Made by a program: the position numbers and the translations under genes. Below are positions 55,453 through 64,000 of a DNA stretch of 64,000 nt, in pieces; within the stretch, counting starts at the first letter, position 1, and every line of letters begins with the position of its first letter. This DNA comes from an uncultured Clostridia bacterium (GTDB lineage: Bacteria > Bacillota > Clostridia > Oscillospirales > Ruminococcaceae). The notes under the pieces were generated by a model, which saw only the letters and a list, made by a program, of their open reading frames with translations, did not search any database and was not told the origin of the DNA. The DNA lies in contig CANPYR010000001.1 in assembly GCA_947588805.1 (NCBI GenBank), positions 1-64,000 on the forward strand, in the 5' to 3' direction.

Positions 55453-56624
55453 ACGAACTGATACTCTGCAAATACGGAGAGATCGTGCTCAAAGGATTGA
55501 ACCGCGGGAGCTTTGAAAACGAGCTGATGAAAAACGTCAGGCGAAGACTTAAGCCGCTCGGAAAATTTGATCTTCGCTCCGCTCAGTCAACGCTTTATGT
55601 GAGATCTCTTGACGGAAACGCAGACATGGACGAGGTCATGGACCGTCTTAAGAAGGTATACGGGATAACTAAGCTCTGCAAAGCGATAGGCGTTGAAAAG
55701 GACGTTGAAAAGATCTATTCGGTCGCCAAGGAGCGCTATTCGGAAATATTAAAAAGCGCTAAGAGCTTCAAGGTCTCCTGCAAGCGCTCGGATAAAAAAT
55801 TCCCGCTCACATCCCCTGAGCTCGCGGCCGAGCTTGGCGGCAGACTTTTGGAGGATTTTCCGGGTCTAAAAGTGGATCTGTTCGAGCCGGAGGTCACGAT
55901 AGTCTGCGAAATTCGGGACGGCGGGGCTTATATCCACGATATCCCGATAGACGGCGCGGGAGGGATCCCGGTCGGAACTTCTGGCAGAGCCCTGCTTCTT
56001 CTTTCCGGGGGAATCGATTCCCCGGTAGCCGGATGTATGCTTGCAAAGCGCGGAGTCATGGTCTCGGCGATTCACTTCGAGTCCCCTCCTTATACCTCAG
56101 AAAGAGCGCTTATGAAGGTCGAAAGGCTCGCTAAGAAAATGTCGGAGTACTGCGGGATGATCAATTTCTTCACGGTACCGTTTACGAAGATCCAGGAGGA
56201 AATAAGAAACAACTGCCCGGAAGAATTCTTTACCCTTATAATGAGACGGCTTATGATGGAGATCGCTCAGAGAATAGCCGAGAAAAATTCCATCCAGGCA
56301 ATAGCCACCGGTGAAAGTCTCGGCCAGGTCGCTTCTCAGACCATGGCGGCTATGGTTACTACCGACGCGGTTTGCAGGATGCCTGTGTTCAGACCCTGCA
56401 TAGGTCTTGACAAAAAAGAGATAATCGATATTTCCTATAAGATCGGGACGTTTGAGATATCGATAGAACCGTATGAGGATTGCTGCACGGTATTCACGCC
56501 GAAGCACCCTAAAACAAAACCTGTTCTTTCGGACGTTGAAGCCGCTCAGGGTATGTTTGACTTCGAGCCGCTTATTCGGGAAGCGGTCGAGAATACCTCC
56601 GTTAAGACGATAAGGGCGTACTGA
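55449..56624 (+). CDS. thiI: tRNA 4-thiouridine synthetase ThiI
   Basis: THUMP domain; LLSGGIDSPVAGCMLAKRG. Confidence 0.96.
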   Translation: MNELILCKYGEIVLKGLNRGSFENELMKNVRRRLKPLGKFDLRSAQSTLYVRSLDGNADMDEVMDRLKKVYGITKLCKAIGVEKDVEKIYSVAKERYSEILKSAKSFKVSCKRSDKKFPLTSPELAAELGGRLLEDFPGLKVDLFEPEVTIVCEIRDGGAYIHDIPIDGAGGIPVGTSGRALLLLSGGIDSPVAGCMLAKRGVMVSAIHFESPPYTSERALMKVERLAKKMSEYCGMINFFTVPFTKIQEEIRNNCPEEFFTLIMRRLMMEIAQRIAEKNSIQAIATGESLGQVASQTMAAMVTTDAVCRMPVFRPCIGLDKKEIIDISYKIGTFEISIEPYEDCCTVFTPKHPKTKPVLSDVEAAQGMFDFEPLIREAVENTSVKTIRAY

Positions 56625-56630
56625 TATAAA

Positions 56631-57191
56631 ATGAGAAGATATATATATGAAGATCCGTCGAAAATAAGCGATTTTTCGGGCGACGAGCTTGACAAAATCC
56701 GCGCGGATATTGACAAAACCGCATACTTTGTGGTACAATATATGATTGAGAAGAATTTGAGCGTTTCAACTGCGGAAAGCTGCACGGGAGGAATGCTCGC
56801 TTCGGCTATAACATCAGTGCCGGGAGCTTCGGGAATTTTTGAGTGCGGGATAGTGAGCTATTCAAACCGTATCAAGGAAAAAATTCTCGGAGTTTCGGAG
56901 GAAACAATAAATAATTACGGCGTGGTGAGCGCCGAGACTTCAAGGGAAATGGCCGAGCGCGCTATGGCGCTTTCCGGAAGCGATATCTCGGTCGGAATAA
57001 CCGGTCTTGCGGGACCCGGAGGAGACGGAAAGCTGCCGGAAGGAACAGTATATGTAACGGTGCTTTATGAGCGCGGGGATAAAGCCGTAACCGAAAATCT
57101 TGATCTCGGAAGCCGCGGAAGAAGATATATAAGAGCCGCGACGGTTCTTGACGTTTTGAAGAAGTTGGAGAATATTTTATCTGCGCTGTGA
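56631..57191 (+). CDS. CinA C-terminal (PncC-like) amidohydrolase
   Basis: STAESCTGGMLASAITSVPGASGIF; GITGLAGPGGDGK. Confidence 0.93.
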   Translation: MRRYIYEDPSKISDFSGDELDKIRADIDKTAYFVVQYMIEKNLSVSTAESCTGGMLASAITSVPGASGIFECGIVSYSNRIKEKILGVSEETINNYGVVSAETSREMAERAMALSGSDISVGITGLAGPGGDGKLPEGTVYVTVLYERGDKAVTENLDLGSRGRRYIRAATVLDVLKKLENILSAL

Positions 57192-57212
57192 GCGCTTTGG
57201 GAGGTTTATGCA

Positions 57213-58352
57213 ATGGCAATGCTCGACGAAGCAAGAAGGGGCTCCCTGACGGACGACCGTGACCGCTCCTTCAAGGGCAGAATAAAGGAGATAATCCCCT
57301 GGAAGGGCGATTCCTTGCAGGAGATCTTAAGAAAGATTATTTTCATCGTCGCTGTCGGAGTCCTTATTTACAGCGCCTACACCACCTATATCTACTTCTT
57401 CGGCTCGGATAAGATGAAGGATGATCAGAGAGAGCTTGCAAGCCTTCTCGTTCCCGGAAGCCCCGATTCCGAGGAGATCCCCGCTCCGAACGAACAGCCG
57501 GGTACGCCAGACGCTCCTAACAGTAATACCGATACCCCGTCAAGCGGCGAGCAGCCGGGCGCTCAGAATCCCGAGTTTCCTGTTGAAAATCTTGAGATGC
57601 TCCACGACTTTGACAAGCTTTATGAGATAAATCCCGATATAGTCGGCTGGATATCCATCGACGGGATCTATCTTGAGGATACCGATACGCTCGCTATAAA
57701 CTATCCCGTAGTCCAGACCGACGACAACGACTATTATCTTGAGAGGGACTTTTACGGGGAAAAGCAGGACTACGGCGCATTATTTGCAGACTACAGGGCT
57801 TCGGTAAGCGGCGCCGCGCGCTCTTCTAACGTCACTATCTACGGGCATAACATGAAGACCGAATATTACTTCCATCACCTGCGCGACTATAACAGAAAGA
57901 GCCCCGATTTTATATCCGAGCACAGGCTCGTGAACTTCTGGTCGCTTTATTCAAAGGATAAATATATAATCTTCGCTTGCTTCCTGGTCTCCACCCACGA
58001 GGAGGACGACAACCAGCCGCTCTTTATGTACCACAACGTGGTCGATTTCAGATCGGACTCAGATTTTGATTACTGGTACAAAAACGTCATGTACAGAAAC
58101 TATTATACCACCGATATAGACTGCAATATCGACGACGATTATCTCACGCTCTCCACCTGCGCTTACGATATCTCGGATTCAAGATTTGTGGTCGTAGCAA
58201 GAAAATTAAGACCCGGCGAGGATCCCGACTCTTATACTTACGGCTCCAACGAGGACAGACATATGCCGGAAAAGTGGTATCACGCGTACGGGATAAAGGT
58301 TCCTAAGGACGACGGACCGGATTATGATTCCTACGTTCCGGCGCAGTCTTGA
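57213..58352 (+). CDS. class B sortase (membrane-anchored)
   Basis: N-terminal TM; NVTIYGHNMKT (His), LTLSTCAY (Cys), SRFVVVARKL (Arg). Confidence 0.93.
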   Translation: MAMLDEARRGSLTDDRDRSFKGRIKEIIPWKGDSLQEILRKIIFIVAVGVLIYSAYTTYIYFFGSDKMKDDQRELASLLVPGSPDSEEIPAPNEQPGTPDAPNSNTDTPSSGEQPGAQNPEFPVENLEMLHDFDKLYEINPDIVGWISIDGIYLEDTDTLAINYPVVQTDDNDYYLERDFYGEKQDYGALFADYRASVSGAARSSNVTIYGHNMKTEYYFHHLRDYNRKSPDFISEHRLVNFWSLYSKDKYIIFACFLVSTHEEDDNQPLFMYHNVVDFRSDSDFDYWYKNVMYRNYYTTDIDCNIDDDYLTLSTCAYDISDSRFVVVARKLRPGEDPDSYTYGSNEDRHMPEKWYHAYGIKVPKDDGPDYDSYVPAQS

Positions 58353-58433
58353 AAACTGCGCGGCGCGGATTTTGCCGATACTGTATTTTATTATTTTATA
58401 TTCTATATTTTATTACAGAAAGGACAGTAATAT

Positions 58434-59330
58434 ATGGAAACTTTTCTGAATAAACTTAAAAGAACGGCTGCGGCGATCACCGCGGCGGTGATTTTGGGAT
58501 GCGCGCTCACCTCCTGCGGCGCTCACGAGATAGAAGAGTCGCCGATAACTACCGAAGCCCCGCAGACCGAACCGCCGATAACCACCGTTCCGGATACCAC
58601 CACCGAAGCTGCCACTACCACCGAACCTCCTCCGGTAGAGCCTGATCCCTTGGAGAAATATCTTGACTATTACGAACAGAACAACGACTTCGTTGGATGG
58701 ATAAGAATAGACGGCATCACCCACTCAAACGGCGATCCTTGGATAGATTATCCCGTAGTACAGGCCGAGGATAACAGCTATTATCTTGATAAGAACTTCG
58801 AGCAAAAAAAATCCGCGAAGGGTACTATCTACGCCGACTACAAGGTCCCGATAACCGGGCTTGATATGGCTGACAACGTGACTCTGTACGGCCACAGCAA
58901 TAAGGACGGTTCCTTCTTCAGGCATGTTCTTGACTACAAAAAGCTCAGCACTTTAAAGGACGCTTACATAATCAATTTCGATACAAGGTGGGAGGAAGCT
59001 CAGTACATAGTCGTTTCCTGCTTCCTCATAGGGATTTACGAAAACCAGGACGATATTCCCCTCTTTGAATACTTCAAGTGCCGCAATTTCGATACCGAGG
59101 AAGATTATAACTACTTCATGGACAATATCATGCTGAGAAATTATTATACCTCCGGGATCGACTGCGAATACGGCGACCAGTTCCTCACTCTTTCCACCTG
59201 CTCCTATGAGTTCAGCGACTCAAGATTCGTGGTAGTGGCAAGAAAGGTCCGCGAGGGAGAAGACCCCACCGTTTACGAGGATACCTACGAAAAAAACCCG
59301 GACAAGCATATGCCGAAAAAAGCACGGTAA
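58434..59330 (+). CDS. class B sortase (predicted lipoprotein)
   Basis: Lipobox-like ALTSCGA; NVTLYGHSNKDG, LTLSTCSY, SRFVVVARKV. Confidence 0.92.
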   Translation: METFLNKLKRTAAAITAAVILGCALTSCGAHEIEESPITTEAPQTEPPITTVPDTTTEAATTTEPPPVEPDPLEKYLDYYEQNNDFVGWIRIDGITHSNGDPWIDYPVVQAEDNSYYLDKNFEQKKSAKGTIYADYKVPITGLDMADNVTLYGHSNKDGSFFRHVLDYKKLSTLKDAYIINFDTRWEEAQYIVVSCFLIGIYENQDDIPLFEYFKCRNFDTEEDYNYFMDNIMLRNYYTSGIDCEYGDQFLTLSTCSYEFSDSRFVVVARKVREGEDPTVYEDTYEKNPDKHMPKKAR

Positions 59331-59421
59331 TGAGAATAAAATGAAATTATTGTGACAATAATTACCTTCGGAAAACCCCATTTCGGTTTTCGACTTATGA
59401 CATCTGAAAGGATATGGGCAT

Positions 59422-61116
59422 TTGAAAAAGATAACTAAGCTGTTTACAATGAGAAGAATAATTATAGTAATGTCGCTGGCGCTGGTATACTCCGTTCTTT
59501 TCACATTCGCTAAGGTCTACGCCGGGCGCTCGTTCATAAGAGACGGCGAGCCGTCCGATAAAGCGCTCGTAAGAAGCGAAGCTCCTAAGGATAACTCTCA
59601 GGACGATATTTTAGCGGGAGTTGAAAGAAAACAGGACGTTACCGACGAGGACGATGAGGAAGAACCGATGGTAATAGAGCCCGTGACCGAAGCTTCGGCC
59701 GTCACGTCCGTTCCGGAAACATCCGACTCCCTGCCTACGGGCTCTTCTTCTCCCGAACAGCTTGTTGACAAAACTGCCGCAAACCGTTCAGTGATGAAGC
59801 TTGCGGCGGGAACAAAGGTCGCAGACATTATCGCGGAAGCCGTTAAAAAGGATGAAGCGGTCGCAGTTTCCGAGGATATTAAGAGCAGTATCCAGGATAA
59901 CGCGGAAGCAAAGGTAACTCTTCCGGCTTCTGAAAGCGAAAGCAAGAAGGAAGAGACTAAGGCTTCAAAAGAAGACGGTAATAACAAAAAAAGCGAGACG
60001 TCCGAGGAGGATCTTGACGAGAGCGAATCGGTCGATGAGGACGAGAGCGAAAACGTTGACGACGATACCGAGGAGAGCGAACAGGTAGAGGATGAGAGCG
60101 AGCAGCTTGACGAGGACTCGGACGTTATTATCAGAGATACCGTTGAAGCGGACGACTCCGAGACCGAGGAAGGATATGGATTTAAAGAGCTTACCGATGA
60201 AGAGGTACAGGAGCTTTTAGAGCGTCTCGGGTTTTCATCCATGGAAGAGCTTATGACTCCGGACGGCGGCTCAGAGCCCGATCTTCCGGGCGCGGGAAAC
60301 ATAAGCGGCTCGGGAAGCTATAAAAACGAAAAGCTCACGATTTACGATACGTCAATCGGGGCCTTAAGAACAGACAACGCTTTTGATCTTGTATGCGAGA
60401 TCGTAAACCAGGAGGTCGGAGATACCTTCGAGACCGAAGCTATCAAGGCTCAGGCTGTCGCCGCTTACACCTACTGCAAGTATTATGAACAAAAGGGAGA
60501 GTACGCGGAATTAGGAACGAAGTCCGATCCTTCCAACAAGATAATCAAAGCCGTGGAAGCGGTCGACGGACTCGCGCTTTACTATGACGGAAAATATATC
60601 ATGACTCCGTTCTCCGCTTCTCAGGGAGGATTCTCAGCTTCTTCCAAAAACGTCTGGGGCGGCGATCTTCCGTATCTTCAGTCGGTGCAGAACGATTTCG
60701 ACTGGCAGGATACTAAGTACTACGGAAAAGTTACCACCTATACCGTGGAGGAAGTGAGAGACAAGATAGAATCCAAGACTAATATCAAGCTTTCGGATAA
60801 CTATTCGGAATGGATAAGGGTCTTAAGCAACAACGATCACATCTATGTCGGGCAGCTTTCTATCGACGGGCATACCTCCGCTTATATCGGCGGCAAGGAG
60901 AGGACCATCACAGGGCATATTTTCAGGACTTATATACTAAATATCAGATCGACCGCGTTCACGGTGAGCTATTCAAACGGCGTTTTCACATTCACCACCT
61001 ACGGCTACGGTCACGGAGTCGGCCTGTCGCAGATAGGAGCTAATCTCTATGCTAAGAACGGCTACACCTATGATCAGATTCTTCTGCACTACTTTACCGG
61101 GGTGACTCTGAAGTGA
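59422..61116 (+). CDS. SpoIID/LytB domain-containing protein with acidic linker
   Basis: FDLVCEIVNQEVGDTFETEAIKAQAVAAYTYC; GYGHGVGLSQIGANLYAKNG. Confidence 0.92.
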   Translation: MKKITKLFTMRRIIIVMSLALVYSVLFTFAKVYAGRSFIRDGEPSDKALVRSEAPKDNSQDDILAGVERKQDVTDEDDEEEPMVIEPVTEASAVTSVPETSDSLPTGSSSPEQLVDKTAANRSVMKLAAGTKVADIIAEAVKKDEAVAVSEDIKSSIQDNAEAKVTLPASESESKKEETKASKEDGNNKKSETSEEDLDESESVDEDESENVDDDTEESEQVEDESEQLDEDSDVIIRDTVEADDSETEEGYGFKELTDEEVQELLERLGFSSMEELMTPDGGSEPDLPGAGNISGSGSYKNEKLTIYDTSIGALRTDNAFDLVCEIVNQEVGDTFETEAIKAQAVAAYTYCKYYEQKGEYAELGTKSDPSNKIIKAVEAVDGLALYYDGKYIMTPFSASQGGFSASSKNVWGGDLPYLQSVQNDFDWQDTKYYGKVTTYTVEEVRDKIESKTNIKLSDNYSEWIRVLSNNDHIYVGQLSIDGHTSAYIGGKERTITGHIFRTYILNIRSTAFTVSYSNGVFTFTTYGYGHGVGLSQIGANLYAKNGYTYDQILLHYFTGVTLK

Positions 61117-62135
61117 AAAATATAAGCGCTAAAGCCGCAGCTAAAAGAGCCTTCGCCTGCGCGATTCTATGCCTTTCGCTGTTTGGGTGCGCGGATAATA
61201 AAGTCCCGGAAAACGGCGGCGCAACGTCCGGCACGGAAAAGACCGAGAGCGGAACGACCGCGGCGATAACTGACGGCGCGCAGACTGAGAAAAGCGAAGA
61301 AAACGAGGTCACGGAGCAGGAATTTCCGGCATATTCAAGTCTTGAAGAATTTTCAAAAGCTAAACTCGCCCCGCTTTATGACAGCGGCGCGGTGCTTGAA
61401 GCATACCGCTCGGGAGACGTATCGGAGTTATCCGAAAAGGATCTGGCGATATATGAAGCGGCGCTCGACGCTCTTTCTGAATTTTACCGCGAGGGAATGA
61501 GCGAGGTTGAAATCGTCACCGCCGCGCACGACTGGGTTACTACTCACCTCTTTTACGACGAAGGGATGATGCTTGCAATTCCTAAAAAGTCCCCCGATAC
61601 CGAGAACCCGTACGGCGGTCTTGTTTTAAGGCGAGGAATATGCACGGGATATTCTACCACCTTCCAGCTTTTTATGGACATGCTCGGGATAGATTCTCAG
61701 ATCGTTCGAGGGATAGCCTTCGGGACCGATATCTGGGAGGAGCACTCCTGGAACCTTGTATGTTTAAACGGCAAATATTATCACGTCGATACCACCTGGG
61801 ACGACTTTGTTCCGGACGAGGAGGGACGTATCCCCTTCCACACATATCTTTTGGTTGACGATTCGGCGATGGAGACGCTTCATCAGTGGGATCACAGCGC
61901 TTGGCCGGCAGCGGAATATGACGATCTCAACTATTTTGTGAAAAACGGCCTTTACGCAAGCAAAAAAAGCGAGATAGAAGCCATCCAGGAGGACGCGTAT
62001 TCTAAGGGCTGGACGTACTGCGAAGTCATGACCGACTCGGACAAGCTTATTTCATTTTCAAAGCACGCTTATGCGTACTGGACGACGGATCTCGGAGAAT
62101 ATTACGTCACGGTGTACTGGATAGAGCAGGACTGA
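61113..62135 (+). CDS. transglutaminase-like domain lipoprotein
   Basis: Lipobox LFGCAD; RGICTGYS (Cys), EEHSWNLV (His), YYHVDTTWDD (Asp). Confidence 0.92.
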   Translation: MKNISAKAAAKRAFACAILCLSLFGCADNKVPENGGATSGTEKTESGTTAAITDGAQTEKSEENEVTEQEFPAYSSLEEFSKAKLAPLYDSGAVLEAYRSGDVSELSEKDLAIYEAALDALSEFYREGMSEVEIVTAAHDWVTTHLFYDEGMMLAIPKKSPDTENPYGGLVLRRGICTGYSTTFQLFMDMLGIDSQIVRGIAFGTDIWEEHSWNLVCLNGKYYHVDTTWDDFVPDEEGRIPFHTYLLVDDSAMETLHQWDHSAWPAAEYDDLNYFVKNGLYASKKSEIEAIQEDAYSKGWTYCEVMTDSDKLISFSKHAYAYWTTDLGEYYVTVYWIEQD

Positions 62136-62160
62136 TATATCAAGCTTAAAATTAAATTTC

Positions 62161-62184
62161 GCCCGCCGACCAAAGCGGGCTTTT
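62161..62184 (+). terminator. intrinsic terminator immediately before the SDR gene RBS
   Basis: GCCCGC-CGACCAAA-GCGGGCTTTT. Confidence 0.55.
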
Positions 62185-62196
62185 GAGGTGAAGGTT

Positions 62197-62922
62197 TTGA
62201 CAGCGATCGTTACAGGCTCCTCTCGCGGCATAGGCCGGGCGACGGCTATTTCTCTTTCTCGGCTCGGGTATTTTGTGATCGTAAACTACCGTTCTTCAAA
62301 AGCCGAAGCGGAAAAAACCAAAGAAGAAATTATCCGCTTAGGAGGACGGGCGGTTACCTGCATGGCCGACGTTTCCTCGGAGGAGGACGTAAAAAAGCTT
62401 TTTGAGACCGCAAGATCCTACGGCGGGGCAGACGTTCTTGTAAATAACGCCGGAGTGAGTTATATCGGGCTTTTGCAGGACATGAGCGCTGATGAAATTA
62501 AAAGAGTTTTAGACATAAACCTCACCGGAGCGATACTTTGCTCCCGTGAAGCCGCAAAGCAAATGATCCCCAAAAAAAGCGGCTGCATTATTAACATAGC
62601 TTCGATGTGGGGAGAGGTGGGCGCGTCGTGCGAAGCGGTATATTCTGCTTCCAAGGCGGGGCTTATAGGCTTTACAAAAGCACTCGCTAAGGAGCTCGGA
62701 CCTTCGGGGATAAGGGTGAACTGCGTATCCCCCGGGGTAATAAAAACGGATATGAACAAAGAGCTTACCGAAGAAACGCTTGCGGAGCTTTCGGAGGATA
62801 CTCCCCTTTTGCGGCTCGGAAGTCCAGAGGAGGTCGCAAAGGCCGCAGCGTTTTTAGCAAGCGAGGAATCGTCGTTTATCACAGGTCAGGTGCTTTCGGT
62901 GAACGGCGGGATCACAGTCTGA
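62197..62922 (+). CDS. SDR family 3-oxoacyl-ACP reductase-like
   Basis: AIVTGSSRGIGRATA; YSASKAGLIGFTKALAKELG; TTG start at 62197 fits the GAGGTGAAGG RBS (ORF track start 62188). Confidence 0.92.
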   Translation: MTAIVTGSSRGIGRATAISLSRLGYFVIVNYRSSKAEAEKTKEEIIRLGGRAVTCMADVSSEEDVKKLFETARSYGGADVLVNNAGVSYIGLLQDMSADEIKRVLDINLTGAILCSREAAKQMIPKKSGCIINIASMWGEVGASCEAVYSASKAGLIGFTKALAKELGPSGIRVNCVSPGVIKTDMNKELTEETLAELSEDTPLLRLGSPEEVAKAAAFLASEESSFITGQVLSVNGGITV

Positions 62923-62934
62923 GAGGTGCAAAAA

Positions 62935-63429
62935 ATGGAAGGATTAAGGGAACAGTTAGTAAAAAGGCCGTCCTATCCCGAGGACATGATCAAAAAGATA
63001 ATAATAATTCTGAGCTCGGTGACTCTCGCGATTGTAATTATCGGAGCGCTGAGATTTATAAGCGGGATATGGCTTCTGACAGAGCTCGGGATTTTAATCG
63101 GAATCGGGATAGTCTGGGGCGGCATATGGCTCGCCGGGCGGCTCAACGTCGAGTATGAATACATAATCGCGGACGGAGAGATGCAGATAGATAAGATCTA
63201 TAACAAGCGCTCGCGTAAATCGCTTATCTCCTTCAAGCTTCGCTCCGCTGAAGCGTTTTCAAGAGGTCAGCGGGATGAAAGGGACGCTTCCGAGATAGAC
63301 GTAAGAGGAGAAGGAGAATGCTATTCGATAGTTTTCAGCGACGCCGAGCTCGGAAAAGCGGTTTTATGGTTCACGCCCGACGAGCGCACGCTTGAAGCTA
63401 TAACCCCCTACCTTCCTAAGCTGTCATGA
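62935..63429 (+). CDS. DUF6106-like membrane protein
   Basis: Two TM segments then VEYEYIIADGEMQIDKIYNKRSRK; ATG at 62935 preferred. Confidence 0.7.
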   Translation: MEGLREQLVKRPSYPEDMIKKIIIILSSVTLAIVIIGALRFISGIWLLTELGILIGIGIVWGGIWLAGRLNVEYEYIIADGEMQIDKIYNKRSRKSLISFKLRSAEAFSRGQRDERDASEIDVRGEGECYSIVFSDAELGKAVLWFTPDERTLEAITPYLPKLS

Positions 63430-63770
63430 GAGTCGGGATAGATTCGGTCGAGATAAAAAGAGTCGCTAAGGCTATTGAAAAACCCGCGTTTGTTAAAAGA
63501 GTCTATTCGGATGAGGAAATAGAGCTTTTAAACGGCAGGCGCGCGGAATCGTACGCCGGGAATTTTGCGGCGAAGGAAGCGTTTTCAAAGGCTTTGGGGA
63601 CGGGTATGGCGGGACTTAAGTGGAACGATATCTCGGTTTTAAGGGATGAAAAGGGCGCGCCTTATCTTAAGCTTAAAGATACCGCCGAAAAGGCTGCAAA
63701 GGGATTAAACTTTACAGTCAGCATCACTCACACGGAATTTACTGCCACTGCGATCGTAATCGCATATTGA
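63426..63770 (+). CDS. acpS: holo-[acyl-carrier-protein] synthase
   Basis: MRVGIDSVEIKRV; ESYAGNFAAKEAFSKALGTG; SITHTEFTATA. Confidence 0.96.
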   Translation: MRVGIDSVEIKRVAKAIEKPAFVKRVYSDEEIELLNGRRAESYAGNFAAKEAFSKALGTGMAGLKWNDISVLRDEKGAPYLKLKDTAEKAAKGLNFTVSITHTEFTATAIVIAY

Positions 63771-63774
63771 GAAA

Positions 63775-64000
63775 ATGAAAAGATTTATCACCGAAGAAAG
63801 CTTTAAAAAGGCTGAAAAAACAGCATTTGATAAAAATATCCCGATCAGGCGCGAAGTAATTAAGCGAAGCTCGCCGAACGGGGATATGGAGATAATCGAT
63901 CCGTGTAAAGTAATTAAGCTTGTCAGGCCCAGGGCTTATAACAGCCACAAGGGCGATTTCGGCAAGCTTATAATTATAGGCGGCTCGGACAGATATCCGG
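63775..64000 (+). CDS. NAD(P)H-hydrate dehydratase (N-terminal part; runs off window)
   Basis: ATG at 63775 gives MKRFITEESFKKAEKTAFDKNIPIRREVIKRSSPNGDMEIIDPCKVIKLVRPRAYNSHKGDFGKLIIIGGSDRYP; open at the right edge. Confidence 0.8.
   Translation, partial: MKRFITEESFKKAEKTAFDKNIPIRREVIKRSSPNGDMEIIDPCKVIKLVRPRAYNSHKGDFGKLIIIGGSDRYP

Noticed and set aside
59598-60302. 234-aa Ser-rich ORF on the minus strand
   Set aside because: Antisense to the Glu/Asp/Ser-rich linker of the SpoIID-domain gene; GAG/GAT/AGC-rich codons read backwards give Ser-rich frames. No RBS support.
1-64000. CRISPR array, prophage, IS element or toxin-antitoxin module
   Set aside because: No regularly spaced direct repeats, transposase/integrase, phage structural genes or recognisable TA pairs were seen.

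Overview
This 64 kb window looks like the chromosome of a low-GC, apparently spore-forming Clostridia-type Firmicute. I saw no prophage, IS element or CRISPR array. Most genes from ~1.4 to 54.2 kb are on the minus strand; after 54.3 kb everything is on the plus strand. Recognisable blocks: tRNA-Gly at the left edge; hemicellulose-related enzymes (acetyl esterase-like, GH27, GH115); scpA-scpB-DUF2953-GerW-dacF-rluB; rnhB-rbgA-lepB-lepB-rplS; the rsgA-prkC-prpC-rlmN-rsmB-yugP-fmt-def-priA-rpoZ-gmk-remA-yicC housekeeping cluster; iscS/nifS-thiI-cinA; and an exported-protein block (two class B sortases, a SpoIID-domain protein, a transglutaminase-like lipoprotein). Main items for a second look: (i) a 28-codon ORF missing from the supplied track that resembles spoVM and sits near the expected syntenic position; (ii) a yhbD-like HTH/bactofilin operon led by a 63-aa HTH mini-paralogue, whose promoter carries two 18-bp palindromic operators; (iii) an apparently self-recognising ECF sigma promoter; (iv) an internally deleted gene remnant; (v) the tandem sortase/SpoIID/transglutaminase block, in which one sortase is a predicted lipoprotein; (vi) a structured leader upstream of rplS. 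All family assignments come from reading motifs; no database search was run.
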